From Pontibacter virosus (GTDB lineage Bacteria > Bacteroidota > Bacteroidia > Cytophagales > Hymenobacteraceae): a stretch of DNA of 64,000 nucleotides. Positions 54,037-62,792 of the stretch are shown in pieces. Location of the stretch: the NCBI RefSeq assembly GCF_003096355.1, contig NZ_QEKI01000002.1:186001-250000 (forward strand), given 5' to 3'. The notes below the pieces were generated by a model. That model did not search any database, had not been told where the DNA came from, and saw only the letters and a list, made by a program, of their open reading frames with translations. Position 1 is the stretch's first letter. Every line of letters starts with the position of its first letter. Made by a program: the position numbers and the translations under genes.

Positions 54037-54897
54037 TTAATTTAAAAGGCTTAACAGATACTCCCCGTATCCGCTTTTTCTTAGCGGCTCCGCTGCGGCC
54101 TTCAGTTGCTCATCGTTGATGAAGCCCATGCGCCAGGCCACCTCCTCGATGCAGCCGACCTTGAGCCCTTGCCGCTCCTCAATCACCTGCACAAACGTGG
54201 CCGCCTGCATCAGCGACTGTACCGTGCCCGTGTCGAGCCAGGCCGTACCGCGGTTGAGCACGCCCACCTTGAGCTTGCCCCGCCGGAGGTATTCTTTGTT
54301 GATGTCGGTTACTTCGTACTCGCCCCGCGGGCTGGGTTGCAAGTTTTTGGCTATCCTGACCACTTCGTTATCGTAGAAGTATAAACCCGGCACGGCGTAC
54401 TGGCTCTTGGGCTCGGCTGGCTTCTCTTCAATAGAGACCGCCCTGCCATTTTCATCGAACTCGACCACCCCGTAGCGCTCCGGGTCAGTCACGTGGTAGG
54501 CGTACACTACTCCACCGTCCGGATTATTATTAGCCTGCAGCAGCTGGCTCATCCCTGCCCCGTAGAAGATGTTGTCGCCCAGCACCAGGGCCACCTTGTC
54601 CTGCCCGATGAACTCCTCGCCGAGCACGAAGGCCTGCGCCAGCCCGTTCGGCACTTCCTGCACCTGGTAGGAGAACCTGCAGCCGATCTGCGAGCCGTCG
54701 CCCAGCAGGCGCTCGAACAGGGGCAAATCGTGGGGTGTGGAGATGATGAGCACTTCCCGTATACCTGCCAGCATCAGCGTGGTGAGTGGGTAGTAGATCA
54801 TCGGCTTGTCGTAGACGGGCATGAGCTGCTTACTCACAGCCAGCGTAAGAGGGTGCAGGCGCGTGCCGGAGCCCCCGGCCAGGATGATGCCTTTCAT
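54037..54897 (-). CDS. rfbA: Glucose-1-phosphate thymidylyltransferase
   Basis: This enzyme makes dTDP-glucose from glucose-1-phosphate and dTTP. The 286-residue length is typical. The N-terminal nucleotide-binding motif [16 protein letters not shown], then [47 protein letters not shown] and [10 protein letters not shown] are all RmlA signatures. The gene is conspicuously GC-rich compared with the neighbouring fdtA genes. It feeds dTDP-glucose to RfbB just upstream in gene order. Confidence 0.96.
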   Translation of the reverse strand: MKGIILAGGSGTRLHPLTLAVSKQLMPVYDKPMIYYPLTTLMLAGIREVLIISTPHDLPLFERLLGDGSQIGCRFSYQVQEVPNGLAQAFVLGEEFIGQDKVALVLGDNIFYGAGMSQLLQANNNPDGGVVYAYHVTDPERYGVVEFDENGRAVSIEEKPAEPKSQYAVPGLYFYDNEVVRIAKNLQPSPRGEYEVTDINKEYLRRGKLKVGVLNRGTAWLDTGTVQSLMQAATFVQVIEERQGLKVGCIEEVAWRMGFINDEQLKAAAEPLRKSGYGEYLLSLLN

Positions 54898-54947
54898 TTG
54901 TTTTCTTTTTGGTGTTTTACGTTATGCTTACTGTGTCGCTTCGGCGG

Positions 54948-54955
54948 CAAAGGTA
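54948..54955 (-). promoter_or_regulatory. Candidate promoter box (TACCTTTG) before rfbA
   Basis: A full TAnnTTTG match on the minus strand in the 105-bp gap between rfbC and rfbA, 51 bp upstream of the rfbA ATG. It suggests an internal start within the locus. Confidence 0.45.
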
Positions 54956-55002
54956 GGCAATCTTTTGCTCTCACCCTCCCGGCCGGGGAATTTGACCACG
55001 TT

Positions 55003-55566
55003 TCAGCGGGCGCCCCTTATCACCGCCCTTGCCTGCGCGAAGAGGGGGCTCTCGCGGTCCTTTGCGGACACGATCAGCTCTGCCGGGTCAATCCCCCAGT
55101 CGATGCCCAGCTCCGGGTCGCTGTAGAGCAGGCTACCCTCACTCTCTTTGTTGTAGTAGTTGTCGCACTTGTAGAAGAACTCGGCCTCCCGGCTCAGCAC
55201 GGCAAAGCCGTGGGCGAAGCCGCGCGGGATGAAAAGCTGCAGCCGGTTTTCGGCGCTGAGCACCACCGAGAAGTGCTCCCCGAAGGTGGGCGAATCCGGC
55301 CGCAGGTCCACGGCCACGTCAAGCACCTCTCCCCGCAGCACCCGCACCAGCTTGGCCTGCGCGTGCTCCCCGCGCTGGAAATGGAGCCCCCGCAGCACCC
55401 CGTAGGTGGAGAGGGACTGGTTGTCCTGCACAAAACGCACTTCTTTTCCCACCAGGGTGTTGAACTTCTCCTCGTTGAAGCTCTCAAAGAAGTGGCCCCG
55501 CTCGTCTGCGAAGACCGCCGGCTCGAGCAGCAGGCAGTCTCCCAGGTATGTCTCTATCACTTTCAT
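55003..55566 (-). CDS. rfbC: dTDP-4-dehydrorhamnose 3,5-epimerase
   Basis: This cupin epimerase converts dTDP-4-keto-6-deoxyglucose to dTDP-4-keto-L-rhamnose. I take the ATG at 55566, giving 187 residues; a longer open frame upstream is only an overlap with rfbB. Features are FADERGHFFESFNEEKF, FVQDNQSLSTYGVLRGLHFQ (catalytic His), VLDVAVDLRPDSPTFG and IPRGFAHGFAVLS, then YYNKESEGSLLYSDPELGI. The reductase RfbD that normally completes rhamnose synthesis is not in the window. The gene is strongly GC-rich. Confidence 0.95.
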   Translation of the reverse strand: MKVIETYLGDCLLLEPAVFADERGHFFESFNEEKFNTLVGKEVRFVQDNQSLSTYGVLRGLHFQRGEHAQAKLVRVLRGEVLDVAVDLRPDSPTFGEHFSVVLSAENRLQLFIPRGFAHGFAVLSREAEFFYKCDNYYNKESEGSLLYSDPELGIDWGIDPAELIVSAKDRESPLFAQARAVIRGAR

Positions 55567-55586
55567 GTTTCCTCTCTTGCCTTCCT

Positions 55587-56636
55587 CTATCTTTCCCCGT
55601 ACTGCCGGGCGTAATACTGCTGGTAGTGGCCTGAGGTGACCTCCTCCAGCCAGGCCCCATTTGCCAGGTACCAGTCCACGGTCTTTTTGAGGCCCTGCTC
55701 GAAAGTGACCGAGGGCTTCCAGCCCAATTCCTTCATTAGCTTCGAGGAGTCGATGGCGTAGCGGGCATCGTGGCCGGCTCTGTCTTTCACAAAAGTGATC
55801 AGCTTCCGCGACTCTCCCGGCTCGCGGCCTAGATTCTCGTCCATCACGTCGCACAGGAGCTCGATCAGATCCAGGTTGCGCCACTCGTTCACGCCCCCCA
55901 CGTTGTAGGTCTCCCCCACCTTTCCGCGGTGGAAGATCGCGTCGATAGCCCTGGCGTGGTCTAACACATAAAGCCAGTCGCGGACGTTCTCCCCCTTGCC
56001 GTAGACGGGCACGGGCCTGCCTTCCTTGATGTTGTGGATGGCCAGCGGGATGAGCTTCTCGGGGAAGTGGTTGGGGCCGTAGTTATTGGAGCAGTTGGAG
56101 AGCTTGACGGGCAGGCCGTAGGTGTGATGCCAGGCCCGGATGAAGTGGTCCGAGGCCGCTTTCGATGCTGAGTAGGGCGAGCGTGGGTCGTAGGGGGTCT
56201 GCTCCGTAAACAAACCATTCTCGCCCAGCGAGCCGTACACCTCGTCAGTGGAGACGTGGTAGAAGAGCTTGCCCGCGTAGTCGCCCGCCCAGGCGCGGCG
56301 GCAGGCCTCCAGCAAATTCACCGTGCCCATCACGTTGGTCTGCACAAAGGCCATGGGTCCTGCGATGGAGCGGTCCACGTGCGACTCGGCCGCCAGGTGC
56401 ACCACCGCGTCAAAGCGGTGCTCAGCGAAGAGCTGCTCCAGAAAGGAAGCGTCCGTGATGTCGCCCTTGAGGAAAGTGTAGTTGGGCCGCGACTCCACGT
56501 CCCGCAGGTTCTGCAGGTTGCCCGCATAGGTGAGCGCGTCGAGGTTGAAAATGTTATAGGTGGGGTAGGACTCCACAAAAAGCCGCACCACGTGCGAACC
56601 GATGAAGCCCGCACCGCCCGTAATCAGTAGGTTCAT
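55587..56636 (-). CDS. rfbB: dTDP-glucose 4,6-dehydratase
   Basis: This NAD-dependent SDR dehydratase produces dTDP-4-keto-6-deoxyglucose, the branch point for the rhamnose and 3-amino-sugar pathways. The 349-residue protein has GGAGFIGSHVVRLF, HLAAESHVDRS, the catalytic STDEVYG (Thr-Asp-Glu) and YSASKAASDHF (Tyr-x3-Lys), then NCSNNYGPNHFPEKLIPL. All key residues are present. It is 20 bp from rfbC and very GC-rich. Confidence 0.96.
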   Translation of the reverse strand: MNLLITGGAGFIGSHVVRLFVESYPTYNIFNLDALTYAGNLQNLRDVESRPNYTFLKGDITDASFLEQLFAEHRFDAVVHLAAESHVDRSIAGPMAFVQTNVMGTVNLLEACRRAWAGDYAGKLFYHVSTDEVYGSLGENGLFTEQTPYDPRSPYSASKAASDHFIRAWHHTYGLPVKLSNCSNNYGPNHFPEKLIPLAIHNIKEGRPVPVYGKGENVRDWLYVLDHARAIDAIFHRGKVGETYNVGGVNEWRNLDLIELLCDVMDENLGREPGESRKLITFVKDRAGHDARYAIDSSKLMKELGWKPSVTFEQGLKKTVDWYLANGAWLEEVTSGHYQQYYARQYGER

Positions 56637-56667
56637 ATTCTTAAATTTGTCTTATGGTTGTTTGTTC

Positions 56668-56705
56668 AACCACCGCTAACCCCACTTTGTCTCAGGAGGG
56701 GAATT
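56668..56705. repeat. Degraded C-rich repeat arm upstream of rfbB
   Basis: CAACCACCGCTAACCCC followed by CTCAGGAGGGGAATT resembles the right arm of the DUF559 cassette (ACCCACCCCTACCCCTCC, then GAGGAGGGGAAT). It overlaps the 3' end of the wbpP-like gene. Confidence 0.45.
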
Positions 56706-57699
56706 ACTGTACAACAGTACTGTTTTGCTTATACCAGTTGAAAGCTATATCTAAACCTTCTGTTACAGAAAATTCAGGCTTGTAGCCTATTAGTTGGTTT
56801 GCCTTGCTGATGTCTGCCAGACTGTGACGCACATCGCCTTTTCGCTCTTCCCGATACTCCGGGGTTAGTTCGATACCTGCAGTTTTAGCTACTCTTTGCC
56901 ATAACTGGTTCAGGGTAGTACGCTCACCATATGCAATATTTACCACCTCATGCTTGTCTATATCTTTAGCCAGCAAAGCTTTGATGTTTGCTTGTACCGC
57001 ATTTTCAACAAAAGTAAAGTCACGACTCGTCCCTCCGTCTCCATTAATATAAGGCTGTTTGTTCTCAATTGCTGCCTCTATGAAGAGTGGAATCACTGCT
57101 GCATATGGTCCCTTGGGATTCTGCTTCGGTCCGAACACATTGAAGTAGCGCAAGCCTATGGTATGGAAATCGTAGCTTCTAGAGAAGACACTGGCGTACA
57201 GTTCATTTACGAACTTAGTCACAGCATAAGGAGAAAGTGGACTTCCGATTTTGTCCTCTATCTTTGGTAAACCTGTATGATCACCGTATGTACTGGAGCT
57301 TGCTGCATAGATAAAATTCTTTACTCCTGCATCTCTTGCCGCTACTAGCATGTTTAGAAAACCATTTACGTTTACCTCATTACTCCTTATTGGGTCATTG
57401 ATGGATCTTGGCACCGAGCCCAGTGCAGCTTGATGTGATACATAATCTATACCTTCCAGCGCTCTTCTGCAGGTTTCCAGGTCCCGAATATCACCTTCTA
57501 TTAGTTCAAAGACCAGATTGCTTTTGAACTCTTCAATATTTGCATTTGATCCGGTAGAGAAGTTGTCAAGAACCCGCACCTTCCCTGCACCATACTTGAG
57601 TAAGTACTCGACGATATTAGAACCTATGAAACCAGCTCCACCTGTAATTAGGAAACTGCTTTGGCTTATGTCTGTTGTGTGATATAGTTTGTCGTACAT
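56704..57699 (-). CDS. UDP-N-acetylglucosamine 4-epimerase, WbpP/VipB-like SDR enzyme
   Basis: This 331-residue NAD-dependent epimerase has FLITGGAGFIGSNIVEYLL, SHQAALGSVPRSINDP, the Ser-Ser-Ser and Tyr-x3-Lys catalytic elements (YAASSSTYG, SPYAVTKFVNE), and FNVFGPKQNPKGPYAAVIPLF. The N-terminal extension and the GSVPRS segment are as in WbpP and TviC/VipB, which act on UDP-GlcNAc or UDP-GlcNAcA. The adjacent WbpO/TviB-like dehydrogenase supports a UDP-GalNAcA pathway. Confidence 0.88.
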   Translation of the reverse strand: MYDKLYHTTDISQSSFLITGGAGFIGSNIVEYLLKYGAGKVRVLDNFSTGSNANIEEFKSNLVFELIEGDIRDLETCRRALEGIDYVSHQAALGSVPRSINDPIRSNEVNVNGFLNMLVAARDAGVKNFIYAASSSTYGDHTGLPKIEDKIGSPLSPYAVTKFVNELYASVFSRSYDFHTIGLRYFNVFGPKQNPKGPYAAVIPLFIEAAIENKQPYINGDGGTSRDFTFVENAVQANIKALLAKDIDKHEVVNIAYGERTTLNQLWQRVAKTAGIELTPEYREERKGDVRHSLADISKANQLIGYKPEFSVTEGLDIAFNWYKQNSTVVQ

Positions 57700-57728
57700 T
57701 GGTTAAATGTTGTTAATTAGGAATAGGT

Positions 57729-57765
57729 CAAACCACCTTTCCCCCCTCGCTCAAGGACGGAGATT
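57729..57765. repeat. Degraded C-rich repeat arm
   Basis: AAACCACCTTTCCCCCC then CTCGCTCAAGGACGGAGAT fills the gap between the wbpP- and wbpO-like genes and looks like an eroded member of the same C-rich arm family. Confidence 0.35.
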
Positions 57766-57768
57766 TCA

Positions 57769-59079
57769 CTATAAACGTGCATCAGATAGCTCTTTTGGGA
57801 GTACGCCTTTTACATCGTAAATCACAGCGTTTTCTTTACAGAGTTTGCTTAAGTCTAGTGACTTAAACTCATTGTGAGATACGGCTAAGATAATGGCATC
57901 GCAATTATTTACACTGTTCAATTCTTTAACAGAATCCCAATCATACTCATTCTTCACTTCGGACGGCTCAGCCCATGGATCATAAATTGTGATATTGGTA
58001 TCGTAATCTTTGAGGGTGCGCAGGATGTCTACTACTTTAGTATTGCGTACATCCGGGCAGTTCTCCTTAAATGTTATGCCGAGCACCAGAATATTAGATC
58101 CTTTTACAGCAATATCCTTTTTCACCATCAGCCTAATCACTTCATGAGCCACATACTCGCCCATACCGTCATTTAATCGACGACCTGCCAAAATGATTTC
58201 AGGGTGATATCCGGCTTCCTGAGCTTTTTGTGCCAGGTAATAAGGGTCTACCCCTATACAGTGACCACCTACCAAACCGGGCTTGAATTTCAGGAAGTTC
58301 CATTTCGTTCCGGCTGCTTCCAATACCTCATCAGTATCAATACCTAGGCGATTGAAGATCTTGGCCAGCTCGTTCACGAAGGCAATATTAATATCACGCT
58401 GAGCATTCTCGATCACCTTAGCTGCTTCAGCTACTTTGATAGAAGCTGCCTTGTGCGTTCCAGCTGTAATTACTGCATTATAGAGTTCATCTACTTTATC
58501 AGCAGCTTCAGGAGTAGAACCGGAAGTGATTTTTAGTATTTTAGCAACAGTATGCTCTTTATCTCCTGGGTTAATGCGCTCAGGAGAATAGCCTGCAAAA
58601 AAGTCTATATTAAACAACAGTCCTGACATGCGCTCCAGCACCGGCACGCACTCTTCTTCCGTCACACCAGGATACACAGTAGACTCATAAATCACGATAT
58701 CTCCGCGCTTCAGTACCTTTCCCACTGTCTCACTCGCTTTGTAAAGTGGCGTAAGATCCGGCCGATTGTTTTTATCCACTGGGGTAGGCACAGTGACGAT
58801 GTAATAATTACAGTCTTCAATGTCTTTCAGGTTATTAGAGCAATACAACCCTACCTCCCCATTAGATCTTGAAGTTAGAACCGATTTTAAATAATCATTT
58901 TCAATCTCTAAAGTACGATCATACCCATCATTCAACTCTTGAACCCGACCCTCGTTGATATCGAATCCAATAGTAGAGAATTTCTTCGCAAACTCAACGG
59001 CAAGTGGTAAACCTACATAACCTAATCCGATTACGGCAATTTTGGCATTTCCTACATCTGTCATCTCTGTACCTGACAT
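57769..59079 (-). CDS. Nucleotide-sugar dehydrogenase (WbpO/TviB-like, UDP-HexNAc 6-dehydrogenase)
   Basis: This oxidises C6 of UDP-GlcNAc or UDP-GalNAc to a uronic acid. The 436-residue protein has the N-terminal NAD fold ([17 protein letters not shown]), [35 protein letters not shown] and the [14 protein letters not shown] segment. The catalytic Cys is in [16 protein letters not shown], and a C-terminal UDP-binding domain includes [25 protein letters not shown] plus [11 protein letters not shown] is the WbpO/TviB pattern. The alternative start is Met6. Confidence 0.93.
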   Translation of the reverse strand: MSGTEMTDVGNAKIAVIGLGYVGLPLAVEFAKKFSTIGFDINEGRVQELNDGYDRTLEIENDYLKSVLTSRSNGEVGLYCSNNLKDIEDCNYYIVTVPTPVDKNNRPDLTPLYKASETVGKVLKRGDIVIYESTVYPGVTEEECVPVLERMSGLLFNIDFFAGYSPERINPGDKEHTVAKILKITSGSTPEAADKVDELYNAVITAGTHKAASIKVAEAAKVIENAQRDINIAFVNELAKIFNRLGIDTDEVLEAAGTKWNFLKFKPGLVGGHCIGVDPYYLAQKAQEAGYHPEIILAGRRLNDGMGEYVAHEVIRLMVKKDIAVKGSNILVLGITFKENCPDVRNTKVVDILRTLKDYDTNITIYDPWAEPSEVKNEYDWDSVKELNSVNNCDAIILAVSHNEFKSLDLSKLCKENAVIYDVKGVLPKELSDARL

Positions 59080-59128
59080 TTATTTATTTTCGTTTTTCTT
59101 TGTATGTTCTGATATATCGGTTCATTTA

Positions 59129-59210
59129 ACACAACCCAACGTCTCTCAAGAGAGAGTATCTCCTGTGTAATCCTCCTCTTGAGAGGCGCAGGGGTGTGTA
59201 ATCGTGCACA
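59129..59210. mobile_element. MITE-like inverted-repeat element with CTCTCAAGAGAG core
   Basis: Left arm ACACAACCCAACGTCTCTC + AAGAGAG (59129-59156) faces an imperfect inverted right arm CCTCTTGAGAGGCGC + AGGGGTGTGT (59174-59199). The decamer AATCGTGCAC directly follows the right arm (59200-59209). It lies in the 207-bp gap between wzc and the wbpO-like gene. Confidence 0.5.
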
Positions 59211-59286
59211 ATTGAACAAGCCGCACCCTGTATCTACCTAGTTTCCTACTTCCTAATCTTAGAAACTCTTACTTCTTCAACTCCAA

Positions 59287-61638
59287 CTACCCCTTTACCA
59301 ACTTCCTCAGTCTTCCTGTAAAGCTTTTCTTTTCTTCTTCATAATAGTTGCCATAGCCATAGCCATAAGAGTATCCATAACTGTTGCTCCTTTTGGCATC
59401 ATTGAGCACAATCATCGGGTGTTTGAGTTTGCGTGACTTGTAAAGGTCATCTATAATTTGTAGCTGTTTTTTATGCGTGTAATTATATCGCACTATATAT
59501 AAAGTTGAATCTATATAGGGTGCTAATGCTAAGGTGTCAGCCACCTGGCCAACAGGCGAGGAGTCTAGGATGATATAATCAAATGTAGCTCTGAGTTCCT
59601 CGATTAGTGTACCAATTTTTGGCAACAGCATTAGCTCAGCAGGATTTGGTGGAATAGGCCCTGAGCCGATGATAGCTAAATCTGGCGCCTCTGGTGTAAA
59701 TTGAATCATATCCTCAATCTGAACACTGTCTGAGATCAAGTAATTAGTGATGCCAATATTATTTGGCAAATTCACTCCTTGTGTCAGCTTAGGTTTCCTT
59801 AAGTCTAAACCTAGCACGACTACTTTTTTACCTGTCATCTTCAAACTGGCAGCTAGGTTCAAGCTGAAAAAGGTTTTCCCTTCTCCGCTCATGCTGGAAG
59901 TCACTAAAATCACTTTATTTTCTTTGCCTCCTGCGGCAAATTGCATATTTGCACGCAATAAGCGGAAAAGTTCAGCGCTTGAGCTACGACTCTCTTGGTT
60001 GATGACCAACATTTGACCTGAGCCATTATGCCCAATTTCCCCGAGGATAGGCGTAGATGTAGCCTTTTCAATTTCACGTACCTCCTGTATAGTATCGTTT
60101 AGCATATCACGCAGAAATATACCTGCGAAAGGTATAGCGAGGCCGGCTAATAGAGCCATCAAGTAAATATTGGTAGCTTGAGGTTCAATCGGGCTTCCAC
60201 CAGCTGCTGCCGGATCAAGAACACGGGAATTGGATGGCGTGATAGCCTGTGATAAGGCAGCTTCTTCACGCTTTTGGAGAAGATAGAGGTATAGTCCCTC
60301 TTTGATACCCTGTTGGCGCTCAATTTCAGTGAGCTCACGCTTCATCGAGGGCACCTGCCTTACCTGAGACTCAAACTGCCCCGCACTGGCTTGTAAGTTA
60401 CGGCGTTTAACCAACAGTCCCTCGCGAATGTTGCGGATGTTCTCGAGTATGTTCAGACGCAGAATTTCGAGCTGCTCCTTAACGTTGCGTAGCACTGGAT
60501 TGCCTTCCGTAACAGATCGGCTTAGGCGTCGCCTCTGATTTTGCAGTTCATTAAAGTTAGCAATTAACCCCCCTAACGTAGGGTCAGCAATATCGAGGCT
60601 TGTTGGAACAAGTTCATATTTATTTTCTTCTTGTTCAAGGTATGATTCAACTGATTTTAAGATTTCGAGCTTAACTTCATTCTCTGTAATCTGCTGGTTG
60701 TAGGAATGTGCAGTATTTTGATACATTCCACCATTGGCAGATGGGTCTATCAATCTGTTATCCTGCATATAGCGCTCAACATCCTTCTCAACATCAGTCA
60801 ACTCCCGAGTTAAATACACCAGACGGTCATCAATGAATTGTATGGTCTTCGTAACAGCCAGGTTCTTTTCATTGATTGTTTCACGATTATATAATTCAAT
60901 CAACTTATTCAGAATATCTTTGCCTTTAGCTGGCACTGGGTCCGTCAAACTCAACTCCATAACCGTGGCAAACTCATTCACGCTTTTCACCACCAACTGT
61001 TTGCTATAGCTATTCGCCAACTTATCGAGTTTATTAAAGCGCACTAGTACACGTCGACCATTATCATTGGTTATATCCGAATCTGCCATAACAGTAAAAG
61101 TCCCGTAATCTTTCTTTATTTGCTCTCCGAACTTGTGCGTAGATACTTTATTCTCTCCTTCATAAATACTGAAAGTATTATTGTCTTCTACTTCCACCAC
61201 AAAGCTCTTACCAGGTCCTGCAGAATCAAGTTTTGCAATAACCACCTTAATTGGGCTTCGCCCACCGTACAACTCCGGTGACTTGATCCGTCCTTCGCCA
61301 AAATAAGACACTTCCATCCCCAACTCCGTCATCACGCGTTCCATCAAGCCTTTCGACTTAATAACCAACACCTCATTAGAAAAGGATTTGTTTGCTTTAA
61401 GCAAACCCATGTCGCCAAATACCCCACTATTTGCAATATCAGCTCCACTTTCGTCTTTAATAAGAATAGTTGCCTTCACATTATAAACAGGAGTAGAATA
61501 GCGCAGGTATAGATGTGCTGCAGTGAGGGCTAAGGCAGCACCGATCACAAAGAGGTACCAATAGCGAAGGTACCGCATGACCAGCCCCTTTATATCTAAA
61601 GACTCAGAATTGTCTTCCTGGAAATTAAGTTCGGACAT
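59287..61638 (-). CDS. wzc: Wzc/GumC-type polysaccharide co-polymerase with BY-kinase domain
   Basis: This inner-membrane protein controls chain length and export. The 783-residue protein has a Wzz domain with helix 1 at about 30-50, a large periplasmic coiled-coil region (about 55-485), helix 2 at about 490-510 and a cytosolic tyrosine-kinase domain (about 560-783). The kinase has Walker A SMSGEGKTFFSLNLA, Walker A' VVLGLDLRKPKL and Walker B FDYIILDSSPVGQVAD. The C-terminal tail has a dense Tyr cluster (YGYSYGYGYGNYY), the autophosphorylation site. The 22-bp gap to the wza-like gene upstream marks an operon. Confidence 0.94.
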   Translation of the reverse strand: MSELNFQEDNSESLDIKGLVMRYLRYWYLFVIGAALALTAAHLYLRYSTPVYNVKATILIKDESGADIANSGVFGDMGLLKANKSFSNEVLVIKSKGLMERVMTELGMEVSYFGEGRIKSPELYGGRSPIKVVIAKLDSAGPGKSFVVEVEDNNTFSIYEGENKVSTHKFGEQIKKDYGTFTVMADSDITNDNGRRVLVRFNKLDKLANSYSKQLVVKSVNEFATVMELSLTDPVPAKGKDILNKLIELYNRETINEKNLAVTKTIQFIDDRLVYLTRELTDVEKDVERYMQDNRLIDPSANGGMYQNTAHSYNQQITENEVKLEILKSVESYLEQEENKYELVPTSLDIADPTLGGLIANFNELQNQRRRLSRSVTEGNPVLRNVKEQLEILRLNILENIRNIREGLLVKRRNLQASAGQFESQVRQVPSMKRELTEIERQQGIKEGLYLYLLQKREEAALSQAITPSNSRVLDPAAAGGSPIEPQATNIYLMALLAGLAIPFAGIFLRDMLNDTIQEVREIEKATSTPILGEIGHNGSGQMLVINQESRSSSAELFRLLRANMQFAAGGKENKVILVTSSMSGEGKTFFSLNLAASLKMTGKKVVVLGLDLRKPKLTQGVNLPNNIGITNYLISDSVQIEDMIQFTPEAPDLAIIGSGPIPPNPAELMLLPKIGTLIEELRATFDYIILDSSPVGQVADTLALAPYIDSTLYIVRYNYTHKKQLQIIDDLYKSRKLKHPMIVLNDAKRSNSYGYSYGYGYGNYYEEEKKSFTGRLRKLVKG

Positions 61639-61660
61639 AGTAGCTTAAGGAAGCGTTTTA

Positions 61661-62443
61661 TTATTTTAACAATTGATAGAGCACCCAAGCTGAAGATACA
61701 ATCCCTGCAGCGAAGCCCCAATTTCGGCGAATAAAGCTGGTACCTGTTACTTTAGCCTTGTCTGGCTCTACATACACAATATCATTCTGCTGCAAAAAAA
61801 AGTAAGGGGAATTAAGTATTTCCTTACTATTCAGGTTCAATCGGGCCATGGTGCGCTCACCATTTTGCTCTCTAATTACCAGCACATTTTCCATCTTCCC
61901 GTAAATTGAAATGCCGCCTGCCATCGCCAGCCCCTCAAGCAGGTTGACATCTTCGTTATCGGCTGGAACTTCCACTACAGCGGGTCCAGTCTCGCCCATC
62001 ATGGTAAATCTGAAATTTTGCAATCTAACTTTCACGATTGGATCCTGCACATATTCTTTTACCCGTAACAGGATCGAGTCTCGAAGTTGTTCCGTAGTCA
62101 TCCCATTGACAGGCATCGTACCTAATACAGGAAAATCAATTGTGCCGCGAGTATCTACTAAATAGCCTTCGTTTTGGTTACCCTGTTGCCGCATCATCTG
62201 TCCGCCAGCTCCTTCCTCCATAATAATTCCTCTATTGAACAGCATGTTTGTTTCCATGTTAGGAGTTAGCACTTCAATAGCTAATAAGTCACCCGGCTTA
62301 ATGGTCAGACGCTTTATTTCTATTGACTCTGTAATAAGGGGCTTTTGCTCCAGATCGCTAAAATATACGATGTTACGGGTGCGCAATGAACTGCAGGAGG
62401 CGAAGAAGAGTAGACTCAGAAAGAGTGCTAGTTTAATTTTCAT
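61661..62443 (-). CDS. wza: Polysaccharide export outer membrane lipoprotein (Wza-like)
   Basis: This is the outer-membrane export channel and the first gene of the 34-kb locus. I choose the ATG at 62443, which gives a proper lipoprotein signal (MKIKLALFLSLLFFASCSS, Cys17); the longer open frame upstream covers the promoter. The poly_export domain (about 45-130, IKPGDLLAIEVLTPN, DTRGTIDFPVLGTMPVNGMT) and SLBB-type part (GGISIYGKMENVLVIRE) follow. The hydrophobic C-terminal helix (GFAAGIVSSAWVLYQLL) is the family's transmembrane alpha segment. It has 260 residues. Confidence 0.93.
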   Translation of the reverse strand: MKIKLALFLSLLFFASCSSLRTRNIVYFSDLEQKPLITESIEIKRLTIKPGDLLAIEVLTPNMETNMLFNRGIIMEEGAGGQMMRQQGNQNEGYLVDTRGTIDFPVLGTMPVNGMTTEQLRDSILLRVKEYVQDPIVKVRLQNFRFTMMGETGPAVVEVPADNEDVNLLEGLAMAGGISIYGKMENVLVIREQNGERTMARLNLNSKEILNSPYFFLQQNDIVYVEPDKAKVTGTSFIRRNWGFAAGIVSSAWVLYQLLK

Positions 62444-62526
62444 ATAGGGTAAATAGCATTTGCTAATGCAACAAGCTAAAAGGCTAAATATAGTCTTAAT
62501 GGCATAAACACATGGTTGCCAGAAAG

Positions 62527-62534
62527 CAAAATTA
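62527..62534 (-). promoter_or_regulatory. Candidate promoter box (TAATTTTG) of the polysaccharide locus
   Basis: A full TAnnTTTG match on the minus strand, 83 bp upstream of the wza ATG. The adjacent TTTTGAAAACATTTAT region is AT-rich; an upstream TTG element is not clear. Its place supports the 62443 start for wza. Confidence 0.5.
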
Positions 62535-62689
62535 CGCAAAATGTTTTTGAAAACATTTATTATATCTTGTTAATTATACTTCCCCCGGTCCATGGCTATT
62601 GGGTTCTATACAAAAATGTCCCCTTAAGGTGATTATAGGGGTGTTGGTATTTGTCATAGGGCTTTTACAACTGGCTCTACACCTTTGTG

Positions 62690-62705
62690 GTCCCCTCAAG
62701 GGGAC
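62690..62705. repeat. GTCCCC-TCAA-GGGGAC hairpin repeat
   Basis: A perfect 6-bp stem with a TCAA loop. A partial relative (GTCCCCTTAAGGTGATTAT) lies at 62619-62637. The pair looks like the arms of one more short inverted-repeat element, or a weak terminator. Confidence 0.45.
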
Positions 62706-62792
62706 AGTTGTATTGAGAATTTAGTGCTTTTGTCCCGAGCCTGCTCCTTTTTTCTTAACTTGCCATAATTAGAGACAACCCAAGAGATTCTC

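Larger units (their letters stand above)
62444..62792. other. Divergent intergenic region upstream of the capsule locus
   Basis: This 349-bp gap holds the probable promoter of the locus (TAATTTTG box) and, further right, a repeat region at about 62611-62705 with the hairpin GTCCCC-TCAA-GGGGAC (62690-62705) and a related GTCCCCTTAAGG string at 62619. No gene is supported, although the flavin reductase on the other side starts at 62793. Confidence 0.5.

Noticed and set aside
54493..55614. A 373-codon open frame on the plus strand across rfbA and rfbC
   Set aside because: It is antisense to two unmistakable enzymes in very GC-rich DNA, where stop codons are rare in other frames; its translation is rich in His, Leu and Arg and resembles no family.
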